A stretch of DNA of 64,000 bases from positions 82,592 to 146,591 of the forward strand of contig CANMAW010000008.1 in the NCBI GenBank assembly GCA_947495915.1. Direction: 5' to 3'. Shown here in pieces: positions 41,854-51,863 of the stretch. The stretch's first letter is position 1; every line of letters begins with the position of its first letter. Both the position numbers and the translations under genes were made by a program. This stretch comes from Maribacter algarum (ex Lu et al. 2025) (nom. illeg.) (GTDB taxonomy: Bacteria; Bacteroidota; Bacteroidia; Flavobacteriales; Flavobacteriaceae). The notes under the pieces are model-generated. The model had not been told where the DNA came from. It worked only from the letters and a program-made list of their open reading frames with translations, and ran no database searches.

Positions 41854-44100
41854 ATGAAGAAGCGAAAAATACCAAAATTTTTAAAACTATTACTCATAAG
41901 TTTTGCCGTCATTATTGGCTGTTTACTTTTATTTATAGCAAGTATCTATATTGGTGCTTGGGGTAAGTTACCAACTAAGAAAGAACTTGCTGACTTTCAA
42001 TATCAGCAAGCTTCTGAAGTTTATTCTAGAGATAGTGTTCTAATTGGCAAGTATTACTTGTACGATAGGCAGCCCATTGCATTTGAGAATATACCACAAC
42101 ATGTATTAGATGCCCTAGTATCTATAGAAGACGAACGTTTTTACAATCATTCAGGAGTTGATTATCAAAGCTTAATGCGAGTAGCGGTAAAAACTTTGTT
42201 GATGCAAGATCAATCTTCTGGTGGTGGAAGTACAATTTCACAACAATTAGCAAAAAACCTTTATCCGCGTAACGAACGAAAAAATACCCATATAGCTGTT
42301 GACAAGATTAAAGAAATGTTCATGGCTTCAAGACTTGAGACTGTTTTTTCTAAAGATGAAATTCTTGCACATTATTTAAATACGGTTTCCTTCGGAGATA
42401 ACACTTTCGGAATTGAAAGTGCTGCTTTAAAGTTTTTTAATAAAAAGACTAGTGATTTAAAAGTGGAAGAAGCTGCCGTACTAATAGGAATGTTAAAAGC
42501 TACCTATGGATATAATCCCAGAGTTTTTCCTGATAACAGCTTAGCTCGTAGAAACTTGGTGCTTCAGTCGATGGCCAATAATGAAGTCTTAGCGATAGCG
42601 AAAAAAGACAGTTTAGTAGCTACTCCCCTAACTTTAGATTATAGAAAATTTGATTATTCTGATGGTGTTGCTCCATATTTTAGAGAAGAAGTACGCAAGA
42701 AATTAATCAAGTGGGTAAGCTCAGAAAAAGAGAAAGGAAATTCATATAATATTTATACTTCCGGATTAAAAATCTATACCACCCTGAACTATAAAATGCA
42801 AGTATTGGCTGAAGAAGCCATGCAGAAACATATGGCTTCGCTGCAAAAAACCTTCGAAAAAAGCTATGGAGAAAGGGGCCCTTGGAAAACCAATGGAAAA
42901 ATTATAGAAAAAGCAATTCGAAATTCAGAACATTATAAAAAACTAATCTCAAACGGATTAACACATCAAGAAGCTAGAGACTCTTTAAGTCAGCAACGAA
43001 CGATGAATCTGATGGATTGGAAAGGCGATAATAGGGTTTCAGCCAGTGTAATTGATAGTATTCAACATTACATGAAGTTCTTGAACACCGGTTCATTAGC
43101 CATTGATTCTAAAACTGGTGCCGTACACACTTGGATCGGAGGAGTCAACTTTAAACATTTCAAATTTGACCATGTTGCTCAAAGTAGAAGACAAGTAGGT
43201 TCTACCTTTAAACCTATAGTTTATACAGCAGCTTTAGAAACAGGTATACCCCCATGTGCTTATTTCTCTGCTCGTGAGGTGGAGTATGAAAATTTAAAAG
43301 GTTGGTCGCCCAGTAACTCTGGTGATAAAGACGAAGCATATTTAAATTATGCTATGGAAGAATCATTAAGTAAATCGGTGAATACCGTTGCCGTTAAAGT
43401 TATGGAGGCTACAGGAATTGAAAATGTTATCACCCAAGCGAAGAAAATGGGTGTCTTTTCTGAACTACCTCATCAACCATCTTTGGCCTTAGGTACAGGT
43501 GAAATTTATCTCAATGAGCTTGCCGGAGTTTATGCCAGTTACGTGAATGATGGTAAAGCAGTATTACCTTATTTAATAGAAACCATCACGAATCAAAAAG
43601 ACTCGGTTTTATCTCATTTTGAACCAAAAAGAGCGAAAAATAGTGCATTTTCGAAGCAAACCAGACAAATAATGGTAGAAATGATGAAATCTACCATCAA
43701 CACCGGCACAGCGAAAAGAATCAGATCAACCTACAAACTTAACAATGATATTGCCGGAAAAACCGGAACCACTCAGAATAACAAAGATGCTTGGTTCGTA
43801 GCGTTGACTCCTAAAATGGTTCATGTAACTTGGGTAGGATTAGATAATCATGAAATAGGGTTTAAAAGTACTGCTGTTGGGCAGGGTGCAAATGCTGCAT
43901 TGCCCCTATTTGCTTTGTGGTATCAACAATTGAATAAAGATCGCAGTTTTGATGCGATAACTAAGGCCAAATTTGAAACTCCCAGTCCTTATGTTTTAGA
44001 TCAATTGAATTGTGAACCGGTTAAAAAAGATGGGTTTTTGAAACGACTGTTTACCAATCCGAATAAAAAGAAATCGAAACGTTTTAAAAAGAAAGAGTAG
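41854..44100 (+). CDS. class A penicillin-binding protein (PBP1A type)
   Basis: 748 residues. One N-terminal membrane helix (about 10-32), glycosyltransferase 51 domain (about 60-230) with EDERFYNHSGVDYQSLMR and STISQQLAKNLYPR, and the transpeptidase domain (about 400-720) with STFKP (active-site Ser), SKSVN (SxN) and GKTGTTQNNKDAWFVA (KTG). It polymerises lipid II and cross-links peptidoglycan in the periplasm. Basic C-terminal tail KKKSKRFKKKE. Followed 65 bases later by the DUF5916 gene. Confidence 0.94.
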   Translation: MKKRKIPKFLKLLLISFAVIIGCLLLFIASIYIGAWGKLPTKKELADFQYQQASEVYSRDSVLIGKYYLYDRQPIAFENIPQHVLDALVSIEDERFYNHSGVDYQSLMRVAVKTLLMQDQSSGGGSTISQQLAKNLYPRNERKNTHIAVDKIKEMFMASRLETVFSKDEILAHYLNTVSFGDNTFGIESAALKFFNKKTSDLKVEEAAVLIGMLKATYGYNPRVFPDNSLARRNLVLQSMANNEVLAIAKKDSLVATPLTLDYRKFDYSDGVAPYFREEVRKKLIKWVSSEKEKGNSYNIYTSGLKIYTTLNYKMQVLAEEAMQKHMASLQKTFEKSYGERGPWKTNGKIIEKAIRNSEHYKKLISNGLTHQEARDSLSQQRTMNLMDWKGDNRVSASVIDSIQHYMKFLNTGSLAIDSKTGAVHTWIGGVNFKHFKFDHVAQSRRQVGSTFKPIVYTAALETGIPPCAYFSAREVEYENLKGWSPSNSGDKDEAYLNYAMEESLSKSVNTVAVKVMEATGIENVITQAKKMGVFSELPHQPSLALGTGEIYLNELAGVYASYVNDGKAVLPYLIETITNQKDSVLSHFEPKRAKNSAFSKQTRQIMVEMMKSTINTGTAKRIRSTYKLNNDIAGKTGTTQNNKDAWFVALTPKMVHVTWVGLDNHEIGFKSTAVGQGANAALPLFALWYQQLNKDRSFDAITKAKFETPSPYVLDQLNCEPVKKDGFLKRLFTNPNKKKSKRFKKKE

Positions 44101-44165
44101 GCAAAAACTTTAACGTTAGCATTTCCAATTAAACTTGTAAATTAGCGAGAACTAACTCTTTTTTA

Positions 44166-46361
44166 ATGCTCAAATATTTACTAGGCCTCTGCCTATGGTG
44201 TTTATCGTATACCCTATTCGCTCAAACTGATAAACAATTTACCGTACAACTTATTAATGAAACCGTTGAGTTAGATGGTGTTCTTGAAGAATCATTTTGG
44301 AAGAATGCTGATGGCCCGAACAATTTTCAACAATACTTTCCTTCAGATAGTATTCTAGCCCAAAACCAAACGAACATTAAAATGGTGTATGATAATAAAA
44401 CTTTATACATCGGCATAACTGTTAAGTCAGTTGGTGGTGATTGGGTTATACCCTCACTAAAACGAGACTTTAGAGCAAGTGGTAATGACAATGTAAATCT
44501 AGTGTTTGATACTTTTAATGACGGTACAAATGCCTTTATGTTTGGTATCAATCCATATGGCGTACAACGCGAAGTTTTAATTTCTGGTGGTGGCTTAGAT
44601 CTTCGCGGTTTCAATACTGCTTGGGATGTAAAATGGAAAGGAGAATCACACCGATATGATACCTACTACACTGCTGAATTAGCAATTCCGTTAACTTCTT
44701 TTAAGTTTAAAGAAGGAGAAACAAAGTGGCGTTTTCAATGTTATCGTTTTGATCAACAAACAAACGAACGAAGTGTATGGTTTAATGTACCACAAAATCA
44801 ACTTGTAATTAGTCTTGCTTTTATGGGTGACATGTACTTCGAAAAACCACTTGGAAAGTCACGAACTCCAATTGCTCTAATTCCTTATATCAACACGCAA
44901 TCTGAACGAAACTTTGAAGATCAAAAGGGAAATTCAAAATTGAAAGTTGGTGGAGATGCAAAAGTTTCAATTGGTAACGGAATGAATTTGGACATTACCA
45001 TAAACCCCGATTTTTCAAATGTTGAGGTTGATGACATTATTACTAACCTCACCCGTTTCGAAGTAGGGTTACCTGAAAGACGTCAATTTTTTGTTGACAA
45101 TAGTGACTTATTTGGCAGTTTTGGAGGATCTCGTGACGCTAACCCGTTTTTCTCGAGACGTATTGGTATCGCAACGGATACTGCAGACAACAACATTGAA
45201 AATCGCATCATTGGTGGTATTCGATTAAGCGGCAAATTAAATGAAGATTGGCGATTAGGCTTTTTAAATATTCAAACTGATAAAGATGAAGAAAATGAAA
45301 TAGCATCAAATAATAATATGATGCTCGCCTTACAGAAAAAGGTCTTTTCACGTTCTAATGTGAGTATGTTTTTTGTAAACCGACAAGCTTTTGGTGACCA
45401 TGACTTTTTAGACCGAAGCGATGATTACAACCGCGTATTAGGTATGGATTATAACCTCGCTAGCAACGATAATGTATGGTACGGTAAATTCTATTTACAT
45501 AAATCTTTTCAACCAGATGATAATGAAGGTAATTTTTCTTCTGGTGCTTTTTTAGGTCGCAATTCACGGCGTTTTAATTTCTTTCAAGATATAGCATACG
45601 TGGGTGAAGAATTTCAATCTGATTTGGGCTTTATTCCTCGAACTGATATTTTTAAAACAGCCTCCTCAGCAGAGATAGTTTTTTGGCCAACAAGTGAAAC
45701 GATCAATAGTTATAGTTTTGAAGTATTTCCTATCCTTACGTGGCGACCTGGTTTAGATTTCAAAAATTCAGATAGAGACTTAAACCTGAGTTTAAATGTG
45801 AATTTTCAAAATCAGTCAACTGGTAGTTTAGGTTTTACAAATTCTTACATATATCTCACAAGCTCTTTTGACCCTACCAACACAGATGGTGCTATTGAGT
45901 TACCTGCTTTTCAAGAATACCATTTCAATTCAGTTACAGCAACATATCAATCAAATAGAGCTAATGTTTTTGCCTTAGAAACAGAAGCTTCAGTTGGTCA
46001 TTTTTTTAATGGAGAGCGATTCTCTTTCATGGGTAAATTTAATCTAAGGCTGCAACCTAAGGCCCTTATAAGTTTAGCCCTTAACTATGACAAACTTAGC
46101 CTACCTCAACCATATTCAAGTGCAGACCTATGGCTAATAAGCCCAAGATTTGAATTCACCTTCAGCAAATCTCTGTTCTGGACCACCCTTATGCAATACA
46201 GCAACCAACAAGATAACTTTGGTATTAATTCGCGGTTGCAATGGCGGTTTGCCCCACTGTCAGATTTGTTCATTGTTTATAATGACAATTATTATGTGAA
46301 TCAGTTTACACCAAAATATCGCTCTATCAATTTAAAATTTACCTATTGGTTGAATATTTAG
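44166..46361 (+). CDS. DUF5916 protein with N-terminal CBM9-like domain, outer-membrane barrel
   Basis: 731 residues. Signal peptide ends in SYTLFAQ. Residues ~20-210 form a family-9 carbohydrate-binding-like sandwich (EAFWKNADGP-type start ELDGVLEESFWKNADG, AELAIPLTSFKF, WRFQCYRF), and the rest is the DUF5916 beta-barrel of C-terminal amphipathic strands (LNYDKLSLPQPYSS ... NLKFTYWLNI). Such proteins are common in marine flavobacteria and probably outer-membrane bound; their ligand is unknown. Upstream of the HAD phosphatase gene with 20 bases between. Confidence 0.88.
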   Translation: MLKYLLGLCLWCLSYTLFAQTDKQFTVQLINETVELDGVLEESFWKNADGPNNFQQYFPSDSILAQNQTNIKMVYDNKTLYIGITVKSVGGDWVIPSLKRDFRASGNDNVNLVFDTFNDGTNAFMFGINPYGVQREVLISGGGLDLRGFNTAWDVKWKGESHRYDTYYTAELAIPLTSFKFKEGETKWRFQCYRFDQQTNERSVWFNVPQNQLVISLAFMGDMYFEKPLGKSRTPIALIPYINTQSERNFEDQKGNSKLKVGGDAKVSIGNGMNLDITINPDFSNVEVDDIITNLTRFEVGLPERRQFFVDNSDLFGSFGGSRDANPFFSRRIGIATDTADNNIENRIIGGIRLSGKLNEDWRLGFLNIQTDKDEENEIASNNNMMLALQKKVFSRSNVSMFFVNRQAFGDHDFLDRSDDYNRVLGMDYNLASNDNVWYGKFYLHKSFQPDDNEGNFSSGAFLGRNSRRFNFFQDIAYVGEEFQSDLGFIPRTDIFKTASSAEIVFWPTSETINSYSFEVFPILTWRPGLDFKNSDRDLNLSLNVNFQNQSTGSLGFTNSYIYLTSSFDPTNTDGAIELPAFQEYHFNSVTATYQSNRANVFALETEASVGHFFNGERFSFMGKFNLRLQPKALISLALNYDKLSLPQPYSSADLWLISPRFEFTFSKSLFWTTLMQYSNQQDNFGINSRLQWRFAPLSDLFIVYNDNYYVNQFTPKYRSINLKFTYWLNI

Positions 46362-46381
46362 ATTAAACCTACCTTTACCAT

Positions 46382-47182
46382 ATGGGTTTTAAAATATTAT
46401 GTTCAGACTTAGATGGCACGTTACTTTCCACAAAAAGTGATGTTTCCGATTTTACTATTACCGAAGTTTCGCGTATTAAAGATCACATTCGAGTCATATT
46501 AGTTTCTGCGCGTATGCCGCAATCAATGACTTATTTACAAGAGCGGCTCGGTATTTTGAACCAACCCCTAATTTGTTATAATGGGGCTCTGGTTCTAGAT
46601 CAAAAAAAAGAAATTTTCTCCGAGGTAATTGCTATTAAAGCTGTTCAGAGATTATATGAATTATCAGAAGAACATAAGATAAAACTAGGTTTGTATTTTA
46701 ATCGCGAATGGTACGTTGAAGAAACAACCGAACGGGTACAAAAAGAGATTAGAAATACGAACAACCACCCTGTTTACCAACCTACCACATCAACTTTAGA
46801 TAATTGGAGTAAACGCGGTGTAAGTGCCCATAAAATAATGTTGATGTGCACGAAATCATCAGCTGATATCATTTTTCCAAAACTTGAAAAAGAGTTACAA
46901 GATTTCATGCATATATATCGTTCTAATGATACACTGATTGAAGTTGCACCAAAAACGGTATCAAAATTGTCTGCAATAAAAAGTATACTTCGTAACAATG
47001 AAAGTTTAGATGATATAATTGCTTTCGGAGATAATTATAATGATATGGAAATGCTGAAGCATTGCGGAATGGGTGTTGCCGTTGAAAATGCAAGAGTTGA
47101 AGTCAAAGAGATTGCTGATCAAACTACGTTAAAGAACACCGAAGATGGTGTAGCTCACTTTATAAAGCAATATCTAATTTGA
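46382..47182 (+). CDS. Cof-type HAD-IIB phosphatase
   Basis: 266 residues. Motif I SDLDGTLLS (Asp9, Asp11), motif II VSARM, motif III Lys near HKIMLMC or VSKLSAIK, motif IV GDNYNDMEML (about 216-225). The C2B cap sits between motifs II and III. Family members dephosphorylate sugar phosphates, flavin precursors or other phosphometabolites; substrate unknown. Stop overlaps an in-frame TTG of the next gene by four bases. Confidence 0.92.
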   Translation: MGFKILCSDLDGTLLSTKSDVSDFTITEVSRIKDHIRVILVSARMPQSMTYLQERLGILNQPLICYNGALVLDQKKEIFSEVIAIKAVQRLYELSEEHKIKLGLYFNREWYVEETTERVQKEIRNTNNHPVYQPTTSTLDNWSKRGVSAHKIMLMCTKSSADIIFPKLEKELQDFMHIYRSNDTLIEVAPKTVSKLSAIKSILRNNESLDDIIAFGDNYNDMEMLKHCGMGVAVENARVEVKEIADQTTLKNTEDGVAHFIKQYLI

Positions 47183-47214
47183 GTATATTTGAGGTTATAG
47201 CAACATTAATACCT

Positions 47215-48531
47215 ATGACCGAAAAATTCTTACCAGAACCTTTAATTACTGATGATACCGTAGTTTTCGGATTACTTGCCCTTAGTTTAGGCTTTATTTT
47301 TTATACTTCATCAATTGAAAAAGGTTTTTGGAAAAAATTCTATTCTATTGTTCCTGCTGTGTTAATGTGCTATTTATTGCCAAGTCTGTTAGCTTCTTTT
47401 GGTGTTATTGCTGAAGAATGGCATACTATTGATGAACTTGGTAATACCACTAAACATTCTTCAAAATTATATTATGTTGCAAGTCGTTATTTACTGCCTG
47501 CAGCCCTTATTCTTATGACTTTAAGCATAGATTTAAAAGCTATTGCAAATCTTGGCTCTAAAGCCTTAATAATGTTTTTAACCGGTAGTGCAGGAATAAT
47601 AATTGGCGGCCCATTAGCCATATTAATTGTTTCTATGTTTTCTCCGGAAACAGTTGGAGGTAACGATTTTGATGCCGTTTGGAGGGGGCTTTCTACTATT
47701 GCTGGAAGTTGGATTGGCGGAGGTGCTAATCAGGCAGCCATGCTTGAAATATTCAAATACAATGGCGATGAATATAGTAAAATGGTACTGGTTGATATCG
47801 TAGTTGCCAATGTATGGATGGCGATTATTTTATTCGGAGTAGGTAAAACGAAACGTATTGATAAATGGCTAAAAGCTGATACTTCTGCCATTGAAAAGCT
47901 TAAAGTAAAGGTTACTGAATTTACTGAACGAATTACTCGTGTACCCACGGTTAAAGACTATTTAATTATGTTAGGATTAGCTTTTACAGGGGTTGGTATT
48001 TCTCATTTCTTTGGAAATAGAATTAGCACTTATCTAGCTACAAACATCGAAGCTGTTGCTGATAAAACCAACTTTCTATCTTTTCTAGGTTCAGGCTTTT
48101 TTTGGATGGTTATACTAGCCACTACCGTTGGAATTTTATTTTCTTTCACCAAAGCCAAGAACTATGAAGGTGCTGGTGCAAGTAAAATAGGAGGCATGTT
48201 TATTTATATTCTAGTGGCCACTATTGGAATTAAAATGGATCTTACCAGAGCTTTTGAAACACCGGGTTTAATTGTGTTAGGTTTCATTTGGATTTCCATA
48301 CACGCAGGCTTATTAATTCTGGTCGCCAAACTAATCAAAGCGCCGTACTTCTTTTTGGCTGTAGGAAGTCAAGCCAATGTCGGAGGGGCAGCATCTGCAC
48401 CCGTGGTTGCTGCTGAATTTCACTCTTCTTTAGCTTCTGTGGGAGTTTTATTAGCAGTATTTGGTTACGTAGTTGGTACCGGAGGGGCATTATTCTGTGC
48501 CTATTTGATGGAAGTCGCCTCGCAATTTTAG
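47215..48531 (+). CDS. DUF819-family membrane transporter-like protein
   Basis: 438 residues from the ATG at 47215 (MTEKFLPEPLITDDTVVFG). The frame is open to a TTG at 47179 that overlaps the HAD gene stop (TTGA), which is an alternative start. About 10 helices; DUF819 hallmarks are GLLALSLGFIFYTS, IAGSWIGGGANQAAMLEI (about 170-187), and AVGSQANVGGAASAPVVAAEF. Members (YjcL-like) are thought to transport organic solutes or act with lysis systems, but function is open. Co-transcribed with the HAD phosphatase. Confidence 0.85.
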   Translation: MTEKFLPEPLITDDTVVFGLLALSLGFIFYTSSIEKGFWKKFYSIVPAVLMCYLLPSLLASFGVIAEEWHTIDELGNTTKHSSKLYYVASRYLLPAALILMTLSIDLKAIANLGSKALIMFLTGSAGIIIGGPLAILIVSMFSPETVGGNDFDAVWRGLSTIAGSWIGGGANQAAMLEIFKYNGDEYSKMVLVDIVVANVWMAIILFGVGKTKRIDKWLKADTSAIEKLKVKVTEFTERITRVPTVKDYLIMLGLAFTGVGISHFFGNRISTYLATNIEAVADKTNFLSFLGSGFFWMVILATTVGILFSFTKAKNYEGAGASKIGGMFIYILVATIGIKMDLTRAFETPGLIVLGFIWISIHAGLLILVAKLIKAPYFFLAVGSQANVGGAASAPVVAAEFHSSLASVGVLLAVFGYVVGTGGALFCAYLMEVASQF

Positions 48532-48601
48532 CAAATCACAACCAATAGGTAGCTTTTTGATTCAAAAAATTTGTTGATATTTGCCGCACTAAAATAATTT
48601 C

Positions 48602-49306
48602 ATGAAAAAGGTACTTTACTTAGCAGCCGTGCTGATATTTATAATCTCATGTGGAGACGGTATTACGGAAAAAACGATGACAGTATCTGGAAATATAAAA
48701 GGCCTCAAAAAAGGCACTTTATACCTTCAGCATATACCAGATTCGACATTAGTTGTTGTTGATTCTATTCAAATTAATGGAGACGGTAGTTTTCACTTTC
48801 AAACGGAATTAGAAAGTCCTGAAATATTTTACTTGTATTTAAATAAAAAAGACAATAATGACATCAATGATCGTATAACGTTTTTTGCTGAACCTGGTAA
48901 TATTACTGTAAATACGGCATGGAATACCTTCGATACTAACGCAGAAATTTCCGGTTCAAAATCTCATGAAAAACTTAAGGAGTATCGTAAACAAATGTCT
49001 AATATTAATAAAAGAAATCTTGAGTTTTTACAACAGAGTGTAAATGTAGAAACCCCTCTAGATTCTATTCAATTTGATTCGCTTCAGCGTTTAAGTGATA
49101 AAAATACCAAACGTGGCTATTTGTATGCTATCAATTTTGCTATCAATAATAAAGACTCATACATTGCCCCTTATATAGCAGTAAGTGAAATCGCTAATGC
49201 TAATATAAAATATTTAGATTCTATTAATAGTTCGCTAAGCCCTGAAGTTGCTGACTCTAAATACGGTAGAAAACTAAAACAACATTTAGAAAATTTGAAA
49301 AAATAG
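48602..49306 (+). CDS. DUF4369 lipoprotein lacking the thioredoxin domain
   Basis: 234 residues. Lipoprotein signal FIISCG (Cys17). DUF4369 domain (about 25-120) with VSGNIKGLKKGTLYLQHIPD, SIQINGDGSFHFQTELESPEIFYLYL and AEPGNITVNTAWNTFDTN. In most family members a thioredoxin-like domain follows; here only ~110 helical residues follow and there is no CxxC. The gene ends normally, with a terminator 7 bases later, so this is a naturally short form. Function unknown. Confidence 0.85.
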   Translation: MKKVLYLAAVLIFIISCGDGITEKTMTVSGNIKGLKKGTLYLQHIPDSTLVVVDSIQINGDGSFHFQTELESPEIFYLYLNKKDNNDINDRITFFAEPGNITVNTAWNTFDTNAEISGSKSHEKLKEYRKQMSNINKRNLEFLQQSVNVETPLDSIQFDSLQRLSDKNTKRGYLYAINFAINNKDSYIAPYIAVSEIANANIKYLDSINSSLSPEVADSKYGRKLKQHLENLKK

Positions 49307-49310
49307 CCAC

Positions 49311-49340
49311 AAAAAAACCTGCAAATTGCAGGTTTTTGTT
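49311..49340. terminator. bidirectional terminator between convergent genes
   Basis: AAAAACCTGCAA / TTGCAGGTTTTT stem with one spacer base, T-runs on both sides, between the stops at 49306 and 49357. Confidence 0.85.
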
Positions 49341-49356
49341 TTTAACTTCTTCTTTT

Positions 49357-49626
49357 TTATCCAAGTTTATTCAACTCTTCAATCAATGCCGCACCTTTAG
49401 TTTGAAGTTCATTGCGAACACTATTTAAATGAGCAGGTCTATTTTCAACATTTCGTTGATTTACCTTAGCTATTAAATCGTCAAAGGTTTCAATTGCACT
49501 GTCTATAATTTTAGCACCTTCTTTAGAATCAGTTTTGTTATTGGCTGCATCAACAATATATACAGCCTCAATAATATCTCCTAAAACGTAATTGATGTCT
49601 TTTTTTAAATCTCTAATATTTGCCAT
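49357..49626 (-). CDS. small helical protein of unknown function
   Basis: 89 residues: MANIRDLKKDINYVLGDIIE, NNKTDSKEGAKIIDSAIETF, RPAHLNSVRNELQTKGAALI. All-helical, no signal, no recognised motif. The composition is that of a real soluble protein and it sits in a clean gap with a terminator, so I call it. I would expect it to be conserved among Flavobacteriaceae. Confidence 0.75.
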   Translation of the reverse strand: MANIRDLKKDINYVLGDIIEAVYIVDAANNKTDSKEGAKIIDSAIETFDDLIAKVNQRNVENRPAHLNSVRNELQTKGAALIEELNKLG

Positions 49627-49686
49627 TCGTACTTTTTTTTACAAAAATAGTCTTTTTAGAATGCTTGTAAATATATCTTTTGAAAA

Positions 49687-50649
49687 TCAGATGGTAACTT
49701 CTAATATTTTTGCTCCTTTAGTCTTCAAAATAATGTTTTTACAATTCGCTGCAACCAAAATGGTTTCCCCTTTCTGAATTGTAGCAGAGCCAAACTCATT
49801 TTGAATTTCTAAAGATCCTCCTACACACATATAAATAGTAAACGAATCTCGAGCAGAAACATCTTGCGCTAAATCTTCTGAAAGATTTAAATAGTTCGTA
49901 TTAAAATACGGGCAGTCAACCATAGTATTAACCGCATTGTCTACAGCACTATAGTCGACCTTAAAATCGTTCTTTTTAGTATAATCGATAGCGTCTAATG
50001 CCTGCTCAGTATGTAATTCTCTGAGGTTTCCGTTTTTATCTTTCCGGTTAAAATCAAATACCCGATAAGTAATATCTGAAGTTTGTTGAATTTCTGCTAG
50101 TAAGACCCCTGCACCAATGGCATGAATCTTTCCTGTATTTATGAAAAAAGTATCACCTTCTTTAACCGGTTCATAGTTTAATAGATCTAGTAAGGTATTG
50201 TTTTCTATACTCTCGGCGTACTCTTCTTTAGTTACATCTTTATTAAAACCTACAATAAGATTAGCATCTTCATCAGCATCCATAACATACCACATTTCTG
50301 TTTTTCCAAATGAATTATGGCGTTCTTTGGCTAATGCATCATTGGGGTGTAATTGAATCGATAGATCTTTCTTAGCATCTATAAATTTGATAAGAATAGG
50401 AAAATCTGTACCAAAGCGATTGACAACACTTTCACCCAATAAAGAGGTTGCATTTTCATTAATCAGATCTTGCAATGACCTACCTTCTAATTCACCGTTT
50501 GCAATTATTGAAACGTCACCTTTAACAGTAGAAAGTTCCCAACTTTCGCCAGTAATATCGTTTTCAATTGGCTTACCTAAAACCGTTTTTAGTTTCGTAC
50601 CGCCCCATAGACGCTCTTTAAGTATAGGTTTAAATTTAAGTGGATACAT
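49687..50649 (-). CDS. manA: mannose-6-phosphate isomerase, class I
   Basis: 320 residues, the short bacillus-like form. Zinc site: IQLHPNDALAKERHN (Gln/His), EMWYVMDA (Glu), and GKIHAIGAG (His). It interconverts fructose 6-phosphate and mannose 6-phosphate and so could feed GDP-mannose synthesis. Second-domain cupin is complete. Separated by 82 bases from the queD-like gene, on the same strand. Confidence 0.94.
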   Translation of the reverse strand: MYPLKFKPILKERLWGGTKLKTVLGKPIENDITGESWELSTVKGDVSIIANGELEGRSLQDLINENATSLLGESVVNRFGTDFPILIKFIDAKKDLSIQLHPNDALAKERHNSFGKTEMWYVMDADEDANLIVGFNKDVTKEEYAESIENNTLLDLLNYEPVKEGDTFFINTGKIHAIGAGVLLAEIQQTSDITYRVFDFNRKDKNGNLRELHTEQALDAIDYTKKNDFKVDYSAVDNAVNTMVDCPYFNTNYLNLSEDLAQDVSARDSFTIYMCVGGSLEIQNEFGSATIQKGETILVAANCKNIILKTKGAKILEVTI

Positions 50650-50731
50650 TGATGTTGAAATATTTTATGATTTAAAATTCGAGAACAAGAAACTCTAGTA
50701 ATAATTATAAATGTAGCTTTATCGTTTACAA

Positions 50732-51139
50732 CTACCCCGAATAAGTAACGAAATTGCGAGAAGTTTCGTACAAAACAACCTCTAAATCTTTATCCATAGC
50801 AATATGAGGCCTTAACTTATTAAATATCACAACGGCTATATTTTCAGCCGTCGGATTTAGATTTTTAAATTCAGGAACTTCAACGTTTAAATTTTTATGA
50901 TCAAAAGCCATCTCGATTTCTGAATTAATAAGATCTTTAAGAATTTTCAAATCAATTACGAACCCGGTTTCTTGATCTATTTCTCCATATACACTAACAA
51001 TAAGATCGTAATTATGCCCGTGAAAATTCGGATTACTACATAGTCCGAAAACAGCGTTATTCTTTTCATCGCTCCAATCAGATCGAAATAAACGATGGGC
51101 TGCATTAAAATGTGCTTTTCTGCTAACTTTCACCTTCAT
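50732..51139 (-). CDS. queD: 6-carboxytetrahydropterin synthase / PTPS-like protein
   Basis: 135 residues. Zinc ligands His in FNAAHRL, and His-x-His in NFHGHNYDL; catalytic Cys in FGLCSNPNFHG; Glu in the C-terminal VVLYETSRNF. The Cys-rich pattern CxxxHGH fits QueD, which makes 6-carboxy-tetrahydropterin for queuosine; a pterin (PTPS-III/VI) use cannot be excluded. It starts 1 base after the idi gene on the same strand. Confidence 0.88.
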   Translation of the reverse strand: MKVKVSRKAHFNAAHRLFRSDWSDEKNNAVFGLCSNPNFHGHNYDLIVSVYGEIDQETGFVIDLKILKDLINSEIEMAFDHKNLNVEVPEFKNLNPTAENIAVVIFNKLRPHIAMDKDLEVVLYETSRNFVTYSG

Positions 51140-51140
51140 G

Positions 51141-51668
51141 TTAGGCCTTGTTTTTTATCAAATGTTCATAAAATTTTTCAAAGATGATCTTAAACCAAGC
51201 TGTATAAATATCAGGATTATTAGCGATATCATTTTTAATTTCAGCAGGTTTCATCCATTTCCAATCAGCAACCTCATCTTTATTTATAATTGGAGCTTCG
51301 TTGTAATGCCCAATCATAACATGATCTAATTCATGTTCAGTTAATCCGTTATCAAAAGGAGCCTTATAAATAAAAGAAACAATCTCGTCAAGGTCAGTTT
51401 GAAAACCCATTTCTTCTTGAAGTCTTCTTTTACCTGCTTCGACATTACTTTCTCCAACACGTTGATGACTACAACAAGTGTTAGTCCATAATAAGGGTGA
51501 GTGATATTTATGAGCCGCCCTTTGCTGTAACATAGTTTCCCCTTGCTTATTCATAATGAAAACTGAAAAAGCTCTGTGAAGCACTGCTTTTTCATGTGCC
51601 TCTATTTTCTCCATTACACCAATCTGCTCATCATTTTCATTTACCAAAATTACCTGTTCTTCTTTCAA
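51141..51668 (-). CDS. idi: isopentenyl-diphosphate delta-isomerase, type 1
   Basis: 175 residues of the Nudix type I IDI: HRAFSVFIMN (His), the active-site Cys in LLWTNTCCSHQRVGE, the Nudix-like AGKRRLQEEMGF, and ELDHVMIGHYNEAP (Glu). It interconverts IPP and DMAPP with Mg/Mn. Co-transcribed with queD. A -7 element TATTTTTG lies at 51712-51719, about 43 bases upstream. Confidence 0.94.
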   Translation of the reverse strand: MKEEQVILVNENDEQIGVMEKIEAHEKAVLHRAFSVFIMNKQGETMLQQRAAHKYHSPLLWTNTCCSHQRVGESNVEAGKRRLQEEMGFQTDLDEIVSFIYKAPFDNGLTEHELDHVMIGHYNEAPIINKDEVADWKWMKPAEIKNDIANNPDIYTAWFKIIFEKFYEHLIKNKA

Positions 51669-51711
51669 TACTTTTCTTTTTATAGCGTGTCTGTTTTAAC
51701 GAAAGCTTCTA

Positions 51712-51719
51712 CAAAAATA
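51712..51719 (-). promoter_or_regulatory. -7 promoter element (TATTTTTG) of the idi-queD operon
   Basis: Minus-strand TATTTTTG, exact TAnnTTTG, about 43 bases before the idi ATG. Confidence 0.4.
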
Positions 51720-51863
51720 ACATCTTTCGGCTATTCACAGCAGACAGCACATTTTTTATTATACACTATAAAATTAATGATATTAAAAGGCTGAAGAATT
51801 ATCGCATATTAAAAATACGTAATATGACGTATGGGGTTGCAGTACTGGTAAATCTAGAAATTA

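Noticed and set aside
47179..47214. TTG start for the DUF819 gene overlapping the HAD stop
   Set aside because: Possible, but homologues normally start near EPLITDDTVVFG, which fits the ATG at 47215 better.
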